This document shows, piece by piece, positions 25,349 to 33,292 of a stretch of 47,814 nucleotides of DNA (its first letter is position 1; each line of letters starts with the position of its first letter). The notes below the pieces were generated by a model. It had not been told where the DNA came from. It did not search any database and worked only from the letters and a program-made list of their open reading frames with translations. This DNA comes from Candidatus Poseidoniia archaeon (lineage in GTDB: Archaea; Thermoplasmatota; Poseidoniia; MGIII; CG-Epi1). Both the position numbers and the translations under genes were made by a program. Where the stretch lies: assembly GCA_022449785.1 (NCBI GenBank), contig JAKURQ010000006.1:1-47814 (forward strand). Direction: 5' to 3'.

Positions 25349-27140
25349 AAGAACCTTCTTCCATATAGGGCATATCTATGTCTAACTGAGCGATATACAA
25401 ACCTGAAGTTATACAAGAAAGATAGGTATAGCCATCATGATATTCTGCAGCCCATAAGAAAGGAATCCAACCAAAATCGTAGAAATTAGAATCTAAAGGT
25501 TCACCATAGGCATTATTTTGAGGTAAAATATAAGCTACTGTTGATGATAAATGAGAAGCATTTCTATCCTCAGAATTTCCTGTTGCAATTATTGTTTCAA
25601 CATCAACAATCCATAATCCTGCATGGTAATGTGAAATGTATAATCTTCCATCCCATCCTCCACCATAACTTCGATCTGGCTTTTCTTCATCAGTAATAAA
25701 GTGACCTGAATCTAAATTATGTGGACTAAAGAGTAACCACTCATCACCATTCGCATGAGCTTCACATGAAGAACCAAAACAATGCAGTCCAGATGTAGGA
25801 ATTTCCCAATCTCCTACTAATTTAGGGAGGAAACGTAAATTTCCATTTACTACTTCATAATCTGTATTATCAATAACATAAATCATTCCTGTACCTACTG
25901 TAGTTGACAGAACCTCCACTGCTGCTGTGATTAAATGACGCTCACCTTCTAATTCAGGACGTATATGTGAGATATCAACCATTTCAGGATAAGGCTCCGT
26001 ATAATGTATGTAGGAGGAACGACCGCCATTTTCATTACCTGTCGAACCACTATCTGGTTGTCCATCACCATCAAAATCTGCAAAATCCATCCAATATCCT
26101 ACTTCAGGAGCACGCCACAGACAAGTCACTGGTGACCCAATTGTACTTTTACATCCTAAACCATAAAACAAATAATTTTCAGGGCTGTTGATTGGGTGAG
26201 GGACGTCCGTTACATCACCAATTCTTACGCCAGCCTCCCAATACGCTCCATACACATATGTCCTTCCATAACGAGGATCTTGCGGATCATTACCTGGCCA
26301 AGTTTGTACTGTCATATCATGAATGTAAATCCATCCACCTCTTGTTGTTTCCCAAGCAACTTCATATTCTCCAACTTTGATTACTGTATGGCCATATCCT
26401 GCACCAGGTACTCCTTCCAAAGTTCTAGCTACTGAACCTTGAAGATTCAAATGAGCTATAGTAACTCCTCCGCATGCTTCTCCAACAGCAATATCACAAC
26501 CTTCATAGTCTGGATTTGCAACGAAAATATACCATTCACCATCTATCATATGTGTGTACAAATTATGTGGTCCACTAGGATGATCTGAATCATACCAGCT
26601 ATCAACCCAAACTGGATTTGTTTTATCTGTAACATCAACTAAGACTACACTGACTTGTGTTGGATCGCCCCACTCACCAACTTGCGGATCTGCATAGCCA
26701 GGATCGACCAATTGGTTTTGTAAAATTACGTATTCTCTACCACTAAATTCAAGATATTTAATATCTAAAAGTTGGGTATTAGGATCAGTATATTTTCCCA
26801 TTACTGTTGTGTTGTAAGGATCGGTAACATCAGTTATATGAAATTCGGACCAGCCTGCCTGATAAGCATATGTTCTACCATCTGGAGAATCTGCAACTGT
26901 AACTTCTGCATTACCTCCATTTGTTAGTGGATTATATGATATTTGCTCAATATTGCCACTACTCATATTGTGCATTGATGCGTCCATATGATCATGACCC
27001 TCATCTTGTAGAAGTGGATCCTCAAGTACTATTGTGTCATTATCTGTGGATGTTTCATCATCTGATACTAAAAAATATGTAAGTGCACTGATTAGACTTA
27101 TACCAATCAAAGCTGCCAGTGCTATCTCTTTAGTCTGCAT
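25335..27140 (-). CDS. Membrane-anchored extracellular LVIVD-repeat beta-propeller protein
   Basis: The 601-residue protein has one N-terminal membrane segment (IALAALIGISLISALTYFLV). A His/Asp/Met-rich stretch follows (DEGHDHMDASMHNMSSGN), then an extracellular region made of beta-propeller-like repeats with signatures such as FHITDVTDPYNTTVMGKY, VVLVDVTDKTNPVWVDSW and GLWIVDVETI, which define LVIVD-type propellers. Cys pairs (GCDIAVGEACGG, HCFGSSCEA) suggest disulfides. No catalytic motif is recognised. The His/Met stretch could bind copper or another metal. It is divergent from a cupredoxin-like protein through one central TATA element, so the two may act together. Confidence 0.78.
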   Translation of the reverse strand: MQTKEIALAALIGISLISALTYFLVSDDETSTDNDTIVLEDPLLQDEGHDHMDASMHNMSSGNIEQISYNPLTNGGNAEVTVADSPDGRTYAYQAGWSEFHITDVTDPYNTTVMGKYTDPNTQLLDIKYLEFSGREYVILQNQLVDPGYADPQVGEWGDPTQVSVVLVDVTDKTNPVWVDSWYDSDHPSGPHNLYTHMIDGEWYIFVANPDYEGCDIAVGEACGGVTIAHLNLQGSVARTLEGVPGAGYGHTVIKVGEYEVAWETTRGGWIYIHDMTVQTWPGNDPQDPRYGRTYVYGAYWEAGVRIGDVTDVPHPINSPENYLFYGLGCKSTIGSPVTCLWRAPEVGYWMDFADFDGDGQPDSGSTGNENGGRSSYIHYTEPYPEMVDISHIRPELEGERHLITAAVEVLSTTVGTGMIYVIDNTDYEVVNGNLRFLPKLVGDWEIPTSGLHCFGSSCEAHANGDEWLLFSPHNLDSGHFITDEEKPDRSYGGGWDGRLYISHYHAGLWIVDVETIIATGNSEDRNASHLSSTVAYILPQNNAYGEPLDSNFYDFGWIPFLWAAEYHDGYTYLSCITSGLYIAQLDIDMPYMEEGSSTDD

Positions 27141-27159
27141 TAATTTAGTTAGTATAACC

Positions 27160-27172
27160 TTTTATTTATAGG
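27160..27172. promoter_or_regulatory. Midpoint TATA box, bidirectional (LVIVD / cupredoxin-like)
   Basis: TTTTATTTATAG is centred at 27166, exactly 26 nt from the minus ATG (27140) and 26 nt from the plus ATG (27192). It reads as a TATA box in both directions (TTTATTTATA and TATAAATAAAA), predicting two leaderless transcripts. Confidence 0.65.
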
Positions 27173-27191
27173 CTATTTGCAATACAAATAC

Positions 27192-27803
27192 ATGAAGGCG
27201 AAAGAAGTAGTACTAAGTGTAGCGATTGGACTGCTTTTCTGCTTTCAAATTATTTTCCCCGTAGCTACGGCACATACTGGAGGAATCTTTACAATAATTG
27301 TTTCAGAAAATGGCGTTGTTCCTGGAAATGTGCAAATGCTAGTAAATGATACGGCCCGTTGGATTAACGTAGATGACAGAGAAAATATAACTCATAGAAT
27401 TCTAGTAGACTCAGATTCGGATGGAATCTATGATGGAGAAAATGATTGGGATTCCGGAAACCTGACTGATTCTTGTGAGCATGTAAACGGAACAAAAGTA
27501 GATGAAAATTGTAACGCTTATTTTGATGTTATTTTTAATGAAACTGCTTTGAATATGAGTTATTATGACATTGTAGGGACGTATGCATTTGTCGATATTG
27601 TTTCTAATGGAGAAAAAGTCTATGGAAATGTAACTGTCAATCCCGATACACATCTTACAGCTGGCTTCCAAGAACCAATAAATGAAGAAAAAGATGATGA
27701 AGGTGAAGAAAGGCCTGCTTTCTTGCTAATAATTGCAGCTGTGTCTGGCATCGGTGCTGTAATACTTGGAGCTATGATTATCTTTGGTAGTAAAGACGAA
27801 TAA
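27192..27803 (+). CDS. Secreted cupredoxin-like protein lacking the usual copper ligands, membrane-anchored
   Basis: The 203-residue protein runs from ATG 27192 (the track's TTG 27177 is less likely given the TATA position). A signal peptide (VVLSVAIGLLFCFQIIFPVATA) precedes a plastocyanin-like domain: GGIFTIIVSENGVVPGNVQM, TARWINVDDRENITHRI, DWDSGNL, VGTYAFVDIV and YGNVTVN. Cupredoxins normally end with a CxxH...M loop before this last strand; here the loop reads FVDIVSNGEKVYG, without Cys, His or Met. One His (THRI) remains, plus an inserted Cys pair. A C-terminal TM (LLIIAAVSGIGAVILGAMIIF) anchors it. It may bind copper differently or be purely structural. Confidence 0.75.
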   Translation: MKAKEVVLSVAIGLLFCFQIIFPVATAHTGGIFTIIVSENGVVPGNVQMLVNDTARWINVDDRENITHRILVDSDSDGIYDGENDWDSGNLTDSCEHVNGTKVDENCNAYFDVIFNETALNMSYYDIVGTYAFVDIVSNGEKVYGNVTVNPDTHLTAGFQEPINEEKDDEGEERPAFLLIIAAVSGIGAVILGAMIIFGSKDE

Positions 27804-28320
27804 ACAAGACCTCCTTAAGGGACTATTACTCGGATTAATAACTATCTCAATACTAAGTAGTGTATATTACCTAAATACTAATTCAAACCAGAAGGAAGAT
27901 CCCATAGGAAATGATTATCTTAAAAGTGAGATATGCTATTATGCATTACAAGGGATAAAATCGGATTACCATTATCATTTACAATTGAACATAACCATTA
28001 ATGGCGAACGGATTGAAATTCCAACTAATATAGGGTTTGAGAAAGATGAAAATGGTGATACTCTCTTCTTACATCCTATTCACACCTATGACAACAGTGG
28101 AAGAATACATGTAGAAACTACAAGAAATGCAACGGCCGAGTTAGGGTTCCTTTTTGATATATGGGGAGAGGATTTCTCAAGAAATAAAATTCTTGATTAC
28201 AATGTTGATGAAGAACATATTATTGAGATGACCATGAACGGTGAATCGGTAGACACATTTGAGAATACTATTTTGGAACCATATGTTTTCATCGATATAA
28301 ATTATAAAATTAAAAACTAA
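27784..28320 (+). CDS. Small single-pass membrane protein, extracellular beta domain, unknown function
   Basis: The 178-residue protein starts with TTG at 27784, overlapping the cupredoxin-like gene by 20 nt. One N-terminal TM (LLKGLLLGLITISILSSVYYL) precedes an extracytoplasmic domain with HYHLQLNITINGERIEIPTNIGF and LFLHPIHTYDNSGRIHVETT. The pattern of short beta strands and conserved-looking HxHT resembles small extracellular domains of marine archaea, often next to copper or redox proteins, but no family is firmly recognised. It is coupled to the cupredoxin-like gene. Confidence 0.6.
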   Translation: MVVKTNKQDLLKGLLLGLITISILSSVYYLNTNSNQKEDPIGNDYLKSEICYYALQGIKSDYHYHLQLNITINGERIEIPTNIGFEKDENGDTLFLHPIHTYDNSGRIHVETTRNATAELGFLFDIWGEDFSRNKILDYNVDEEHIIEMTMNGESVDTFENTILEPYVFIDINYKIKN

Positions 28321-28351
28321 ATTTTATTTTAGCGCCCTAACATAATGAACT

Positions 28352-29818
28352 ATGGGCTCTATTATGGATGGATTAAAACCAGAAAATGTATGGAAACATT
28401 TTGAAACGTTAACTAAAATCCCAAGGCCTTCCAAGCATGAAGAAAAAATATTGCAATATCTAAGAAACTTCGCTGAAGAAAGAAATCTAGAGATGAGAGA
28501 GGATTCTACAGGAAATATAGTAATACTAAGGCCTGGAAGTGGAGGTGGAGAGAATGCACCTACTGTGATTATTCAAAGTCATGTGGATATGGTCTGTGAG
28601 AAGAATCGAGACGCAGACCACGATTTCATGAATGATCCCTTGGACCTTTACATTGAAGATGGGTGGTTGAAAGCAAAAGAAACAACTCTTGGAGCCGACA
28701 ATGGAATCGGTGTAGCTTCAGCTATGGCTTTACTAGAAATGCCTAATGAAAGTCGATTACCGCCTCTTGAGTGTCTTTTCACTGTTGATGAAGAAACAGG
28801 ACTTACTGGAGCATTTGCTTTGAGCGGAGACATAATCAAAGGAAGAACCATGCTAAATCTGGACACTGAAGATTGGGGAGAAATTTGCATTGGTTGCGCT
28901 GGTGGTGGTGATTCAAGCATAAACTTGCCTATTGAATATAGAGATGCACCAACAGATTTTCTTTCTTTTCAATTATCTGTAGAAGGATTGAAGGGAGGAC
29001 ACTCGGGAGTAGATATACATGAAGAAAGAGGCAATGCAATTGTTTTCTTATCATCTATTATGGATGCAGTGCAAAATGAAATGGATTGTCGCTTGGTATC
29101 TATTCAAGGAGGCGATAAACATAATGCAATACCAAGAGAAGCTTTCGCTACAATTCTAGTTAGCCCTGAATCTGCTGCAGATGCGCAAATTATAGTTTCA
29201 AAAAGAAGTGATGCCTTATCAAAAGAATTCGGTTCTATGGAAACCAATTTACAAGTTAATTTATCAGGACTTGATGATTCTCCAGATAAGACATTAACTA
29301 AAGATAGTCAAATTCAGATTATTTCGCTATTGCGTACACTTCCTCATGGCGTATTGAAATATTCCCATGATGTAGAGGGTTTGGTGGAAACATCTAACAA
29401 CTTAGCTTCTGTGAAGATGGGAGGAGCAAATATTACCGTACATTGCTCAACTAGATCCTCTATTGCTGAAGCTTTGGAAGCACAAAGGGAACGAATTAAA
29501 ATCATGGGAGCTTCATACGGAGCTGTTGTTGAACAAGACGAGCCATATCCTGGATGGGCTCCAAATTTAAATTCACCGATCTTAGAAACTACTACAAAGA
29601 TTTACACTGAAATTCTCGGTAAAGAGCCTCATATATGTGCTATTCACGCAGGATTAGAATGTGGAGTTATAGGTGAAAAAGTGGAGGGAATGGATATGGT
29701 ATCTTTTGGACCTACGATTAAGGGACCTCATTCACCTGATGAAAGAGTAGAAATTGAATCAGTCGATAAATTTTGGGATTTGTTACTAAAAATCCTGAAA
29801 AACCTTGCAGCAAAGTGA
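28352..29818 (+). CDS. pepD: Aminoacyl-histidine dipeptidase (M20C, PepD-type)
   Basis: The 488-residue cytosolic dizinc peptidase cleaves Xaa-His and broader dipeptides. The metal and catalytic residues are in place: VIIQSHVDMVCEKN (His, Asp), LGADNGIGVASAMALLE (bridging Asp), VDEETGLTGA (catalytic Glu), LNLDTEDWGE, and the lid motif GGHSGVDIHEERGNA. C-terminal AIHAGLECG supplies the last ligands. The Nudix gene starts 14 nt before its stop. The role is to finish degradation of imported peptides. Confidence 0.95.
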   Translation: MGSIMDGLKPENVWKHFETLTKIPRPSKHEEKILQYLRNFAEERNLEMREDSTGNIVILRPGSGGGENAPTVIIQSHVDMVCEKNRDADHDFMNDPLDLYIEDGWLKAKETTLGADNGIGVASAMALLEMPNESRLPPLECLFTVDEETGLTGAFALSGDIIKGRTMLNLDTEDWGEICIGCAGGGDSSINLPIEYRDAPTDFLSFQLSVEGLKGGHSGVDIHEERGNAIVFLSSIMDAVQNEMDCRLVSIQGGDKHNAIPREAFATILVSPESAADAQIIVSKRSDALSKEFGSMETNLQVNLSGLDDSPDKTLTKDSQIQIISLLRTLPHGVLKYSHDVEGLVETSNNLASVKMGGANITVHCSTRSSIAEALEAQRERIKIMGASYGAVVEQDEPYPGWAPNLNSPILETTTKIYTEILGKEPHICAIHAGLECGVIGEKVEGMDMVSFGPTIKGPHSPDERVEIESVDKFWDLLLKILKNLAAK

Positions 29819-30467
29819 AACATTGATAGAAAGACTTCAGAAAAGATTAGCAGGAGAATTACCTGGAATTAAGTCATGGGAAAGAATGGCTGTAAAGTCC
29901 CAAAAAGGACAAAGTATTGAAAGTGAAAGCCTCCAGAAATACAGTGACTGGTTAACTAAAGAAAAATTGTCTGTAATGAAAAAGGCAGCTGTATTAATTG
30001 GATTATTCCAAAGGGATGGTGAATGGTATTTTCCATTAATAAAGAGGCCAATGCATGAAAAAAACCATCCAGGTCAAATTGCCCTTCCAGGAGGTGCAAT
30101 GGAACAAGATGAAACCCTTGAAACTACAGCTATAAGAGAAGCATTTGAAGAAGTTGGAATAACGCCTAATGATGTTGAAATAATAGGTGAAATGACACCT
30201 TTACCTGTTCCAGTTTCAAATTATGTAATATCTCCATTTGTAGGAATAATAAATAAAGAACCTAAATGGAAAATTAATAAGGATGAAGTTGAAGAACTTA
30301 TAATACTGAAATTAGACGATCTAATTAGTGCAGATAATGGCTATTCAGAAGATTGGAATCTAAGAGGTAACCAAGTTAAGGTACCAATTTTCAAATTAAT
30401 GGATAAAACAATATGGGGAGCTACAGCCACTGTATTGTGCGAATTGATTGACCTAATCAAAGAATGA
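29805..30467 (+). CDS. Nudix hydrolase, CoA pyrophosphatase (NudL)-like
   Basis: The 220-residue protein has the Nudix box GGAMEQDETLETTAIREAFEEVGI. The preceding RPMHEKNHPGQIALPGG and the helix before it resemble CoA/NADH diphosphatases of the COG0494 NudL group. A TTG start at 29805 overlaps pepD by 14 nt; the next in-frame candidate is TTG at 29823. It may hydrolyse oxidised CoA or nucleotide diphosphates. It ends in a 15-nt overlap with the convergent prepilin peptidase. Confidence 0.85.
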   Translation: MQQSETLIERLQKRLAGELPGIKSWERMAVKSQKGQSIESESLQKYSDWLTKEKLSVMKKAAVLIGLFQRDGEWYFPLIKRPMHEKNHPGQIALPGGAMEQDETLETTAIREAFEEVGITPNDVEIIGEMTPLPVPVSNYVISPFVGIINKEPKWKINKDEVEELIILKLDDLISADNGYSEDWNLRGNQVKVPIFKLMDKTIWGATATVLCELIDLIKE

Positions 30468-31370
30468 ATTAATTGGTTCTACAAGATAAGTTGAGAACAA
30501 ATCTCCAAAAAATGCAGTAGCAAAGAAAGCTAATGTTAATGGAATTATATACGGTATCTTGAATGATATCCAAGGTTCAGTAATCCCTTTTTCCTCTAAT
30601 TTATTCCATTGTGATTCTGAATCTACTTTCTGCTTAACAAAAGTAACTAAAATTGGTTTCTCCCCAACAATTTGTTGCATTGGCCAGACGAAACTTTCAC
30701 GTGCTTTGTCCAAAGGCATTTTAGTCCCAAAAAAAATCTGGAAATAGGGTTTTTCAATATTACCTTTAATTAAATTATAAACGGCCAAAGCAAGAGGAAT
30801 GGCCAAATAAAGTAAAAGTGAATTCATAAAAACAACAAAAGGATAAGGAAAACCACGGGTATCGAAAGCCATCATTGGATTATCACGTATTGAGAAAGTA
30901 AAAGGAACAACTAAGCCTATAGTCATTATTGCTTTTACATCAGCACCTCCTATTGTGGGTCCAAAATAGAACCAAACATACATCAGTATCATTAAAACAG
31001 AGATTGCTAAAACATCGAGTAATTTGTAGTTGTCATAAGAGACTTCTTCGGAATCAACCTTAATGAAAAAATATATTGCTGAAACTATTGCCAAAATTTG
31101 TGTAGCCTGCCAAACCATAACTTGATTGGCATCAAGAACATACTCATCAACGAATGCATTATAGAACAAGACAATTGTTGCAAAAATAAGAGCCCAAATA
31201 TGATAATCCCATTCTTCAGCAGACATTTCATAAATTAATAGTAAAGAAGCCAAACTCCCTGAAACAAGCCAAACTTGATTCGGGACACGACGAGTCATTA
31301 AATCTGTCCAGGACCCATAACAAAGCATTGAAGCTCCAAGAAAAAAACGAATCCAATCAAGTAATTCCAT
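30453..31370 (-). CDS. Prepilin/prearchaellin peptidase (A24, archaeal PibD/ArlK-like)
   Basis: The 305-residue polytopic membrane aspartyl protease removes class III signal peptides from archaeal pilins or archaellins. The two catalytic aspartates are visible: YGSWTDLMTRRVPN (first TM boundary) and GPTIGGADVKAIMTIG (GxGD-like motif, here GGAD). About six hydrophobic helices are seen. A cytoplasmic loop between helices near the C-terminus is longer than in PibD. The ATG is 25 nt from the midpoint TATA shared with the divergent 569-residue gene. Confidence 0.85.
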   Translation of the reverse strand: MELLDWIRFFLGASMLCYGSWTDLMTRRVPNQVWLVSGSLASLLLIYEMSAEEWDYHIWALIFATIVLFYNAFVDEYVLDANQVMVWQATQILAIVSAIYFFIKVDSEEVSYDNYKLLDVLAISVLMILMYVWFYFGPTIGGADVKAIMTIGLVVPFTFSIRDNPMMAFDTRGFPYPFVVFMNSLLLYLAIPLALAVYNLIKGNIEKPYFQIFFGTKMPLDKARESFVWPMQQIVGEKPILVTFVKQKVDSESQWNKLEEKGITEPWISFKIPYIIPLTLAFFATAFFGDLFSTYLVEPINSFFD

Positions 31371-31389
31371 ATTTGTCCAATAATAAGGG

Positions 31390-31400
31390 CTATTAATTTG
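31390..31400. promoter_or_regulatory. Midpoint TATA-like element, bidirectional (prepilin peptidase / unknown)
   Basis: CTATTAATTT is centred at 31395, 25 nt from the minus ATG (31370) and 26 nt from the plus TTG (31421). It is nearly palindromic (ATTAAT), so it can serve both strands. Confidence 0.55.
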
Positions 31401-31420
31401 TCTTCTTTCATAAAATCATT

Positions 31421-33130
31421 TTGAAAAAGTTAATTATAGATGCATGTTCACCTAAAACAGTGGATATAACAGAACAATTCCTGCCAAGTGAGAAATTTCT
31501 CAAAAAATATGACGATGTTACGGTCGATAGGAAATCCGGATTCTCTATTGTTGTAACCAATTTACGTATATTCATAGCAAACCAGTCTGAATTATGGGAC
31601 ATACAGACTGACAAAATAGACTATCTGGGAAGGACATTCATTCCTAGGTTTTCGTGGTGGTGGCAGCTTCTTTTCATACCTTTAGCAATGATTAGCGTTT
31701 CTAATCCTCTGTTTTTTGGGTTATTTCTACTTTTATCTGTTGCTAGACAATTTGTTAGAATTGAAGCTTTGATTATTGGAATTTATTCAAAGGAATGGAA
31801 GATAAGCAAAGATAATACAACACTTGATCAAATAGTCGAAAATATACGTGCAAATTCAATTGTGGGATTAAAGAGAAGTGATGGTAAACAAATCTTGGAT
31901 GCAGATTCAGTTGATGAGGAAATTACAGGGTTGGAATTAGATTTAGTTGGTGAAAATGAATCTAGAGTATTAAAAATGGCATGGACTTTTGCAATTTTGT
32001 CATTCTTTTCATATTACATGGGTTCTTTTCGTATAGGTACTGGATTTTGGACGTTTCTTTTTGCTGCCACATCTTTCGGATTTTTCGTATTACATCGTGA
32101 TAAAAGAAAAACCAACGAATTCAGAAATGTTAAAGCAAAAAATGGATGGACTTTGCAAGCCTGGATAGCTATTCTTAATTTCATGAAAATCCAATTCATA
32201 GAGGCTAAATGGTCTTTCAAAGTATTTGACACTGTAATTGATGTAAAAAAATTAGGTTATCAATTATGTTGTGTCTGCCTTTTCTTAGGATTATTATTTA
32301 CACATACTCAGGCCAGTATGATTCCATTGCTTCAAAGCATCTGTATTGGTATTCCTCTTTATCTTACTGGAAAAGTCTTAGCAGGAATTCCAAGAGAAAA
32401 ATGGCGAATGGCCCTACGAACAACAGGGGCTGCATTCATTGCATTAATTATTGTATGGCCTTGTTTAGCACTAATACCATTGTACGAAACCTCATCAGTT
32501 ATGATTCCAAAAGAACACATCCAGGGCGATTCTGGTAATGGCTGGAAAAGTGTAATGAATGAATATGATGAATATGGATTAGGATTAGCCTCAAGCTCCT
32601 TTGTTCTTTATGCAGATGATGGCATGGATGAAGAGGAAAATCAGGATGGCTATCCTGCATTATTGTTTGTAGTAGCAATAAAAGTTCCATTTAATCTTGA
32701 AGAAGAAAATATGTTAAGTGTATTGGACGAACAATTTAAAGAAATGGCAATCGATCAAGAAATTGATTTAGATACTCAAATAGAACAAGGAAGTCGGGTT
32801 ACGACTCAGGGTTATAGTACTCAATACTCAATTTATAATGGAACTGCAAAAACGGAAGAATTTGGATTTGGGGACTTTACTAGAAGTGTAACTAAGGGCT
32901 CTGAGAGTAGATATATTGGAGAAGTTTGGAAAGCTCCAGAACACAATCTAATTGTTGTGGCAATGGGTATAGCAATAATTTCTGAAGAAGAAATTAATGA
33001 TCAAACAGGAATAGAACCTATTGATGACATTATAGATATTATACCAAATAACCCTAATGATACTATTGACACACAGAATTGGGAAGAATTACAGAATCTT
33101 ATACTCGAAACTATGTGCTATAATAGTTAG
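31421..33130 (+). CDS. Polytopic membrane protein with N-terminal PH-like domain and extracytoplasmic C-terminal domain, unknown function
   Basis: The 569-residue protein starts with TTG at 31421, the start predicted by the midpoint TATA. Residues about 20-75 (SGFSIVVTNLRIFIANQSELW) resemble a bacterial PH-like domain of membrane proteins. Two hydrophobic helices follow (about 82-112). A second PH-like strand set comes next, then about four helices (about 190-235 and 285-355), and a soluble acidic domain from about residue 365 to the end, probably outside the membrane. No enzymatic motif is seen. The order PH, TM pair, soluble, TMs, exodomain is unlike families I can name. Confidence 0.6.
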   Translation: MKKLIIDACSPKTVDITEQFLPSEKFLKKYDDVTVDRKSGFSIVVTNLRIFIANQSELWDIQTDKIDYLGRTFIPRFSWWWQLLFIPLAMISVSNPLFFGLFLLLSVARQFVRIEALIIGIYSKEWKISKDNTTLDQIVENIRANSIVGLKRSDGKQILDADSVDEEITGLELDLVGENESRVLKMAWTFAILSFFSYYMGSFRIGTGFWTFLFAATSFGFFVLHRDKRKTNEFRNVKAKNGWTLQAWIAILNFMKIQFIEAKWSFKVFDTVIDVKKLGYQLCCVCLFLGLLFTHTQASMIPLLQSICIGIPLYLTGKVLAGIPREKWRMALRTTGAAFIALIIVWPCLALIPLYETSSVMIPKEHIQGDSGNGWKSVMNEYDEYGLGLASSSFVLYADDGMDEEENQDGYPALLFVVAIKVPFNLEEENMLSVLDEQFKEMAIDQEIDLDTQIEQGSRVTTQGYSTQYSIYNGTAKTEEFGFGDFTRSVTKGSESRYIGEVWKAPEHNLIVVAMGIAIISEEEINDQTGIEPIDDIIDIIPNNPNDTIDTQNWEELQNLILETMCYNS

Positions 33131-33291
33131 CCTTCTTTAGACAAATCAGATATTAGAGGAAAAGAAACAAAGTCTCCCTCCCAGCGGACTTCTGCATCTT
33201 CGTCAATTAGTCCTGCATCAACCAATTTCCCCATCATCATCTCTGCATGCTCTTTAGGAACTTTCATGTACTGTCTTTCGTCTTCACTCAT
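33127..33291 (-). CDS. 54-residue protein resembling the Trm5/TYW2 N-terminal (D1) domain
   Basis: This gene is too short for the ORF track. ATG at 33291 begins 1 nt after the ALDH stop, and the TAA overlaps the convergent gene's stop. It encodes MSEDERQYMKVPKEHAEMMM, then GKLVDAGLIDEDAEVRWEGD and FVSFPLISDLSKEG. The pattern VPKE-x-AE-(8)-L-x-x-x-G-L-(I/L)-D-x-D-(4)-R-x-x-x-(F/Y)-V-x-x-P matches the N-terminal domain of archaeal tRNA m1G37 methyltransferase Trm5 and TYW2 (from memory). No methyltransferase domain follows: the next sequence belongs to another gene on the opposite strand. It is either a genuine stand-alone domain or the relic of a lost gene; tight coupling to ALDH and a clean frame favour a real gene. 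Confidence 0.7.
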   Translation of the reverse strand: MSEDERQYMKVPKEHAEMMMGKLVDAGLIDEDAEVRWEGDFVSFPLISDLSKEG

Positions 33292-33292
33292 G

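Noticed and set aside
27177-27191. TTG start for the cupredoxin-like gene
   Set aside because: ATG 27192 fits the signal peptide and lies exactly 26 nt from the TATA centre.
33127-33291. Treating the mini-gene as a pseudogene remnant of Trm5
   Set aside because: The frame is clean, start and stop are tightly fitted to both neighbours, and no downstream methyltransferase fragments are seen; kept as a CDS with a caveat.
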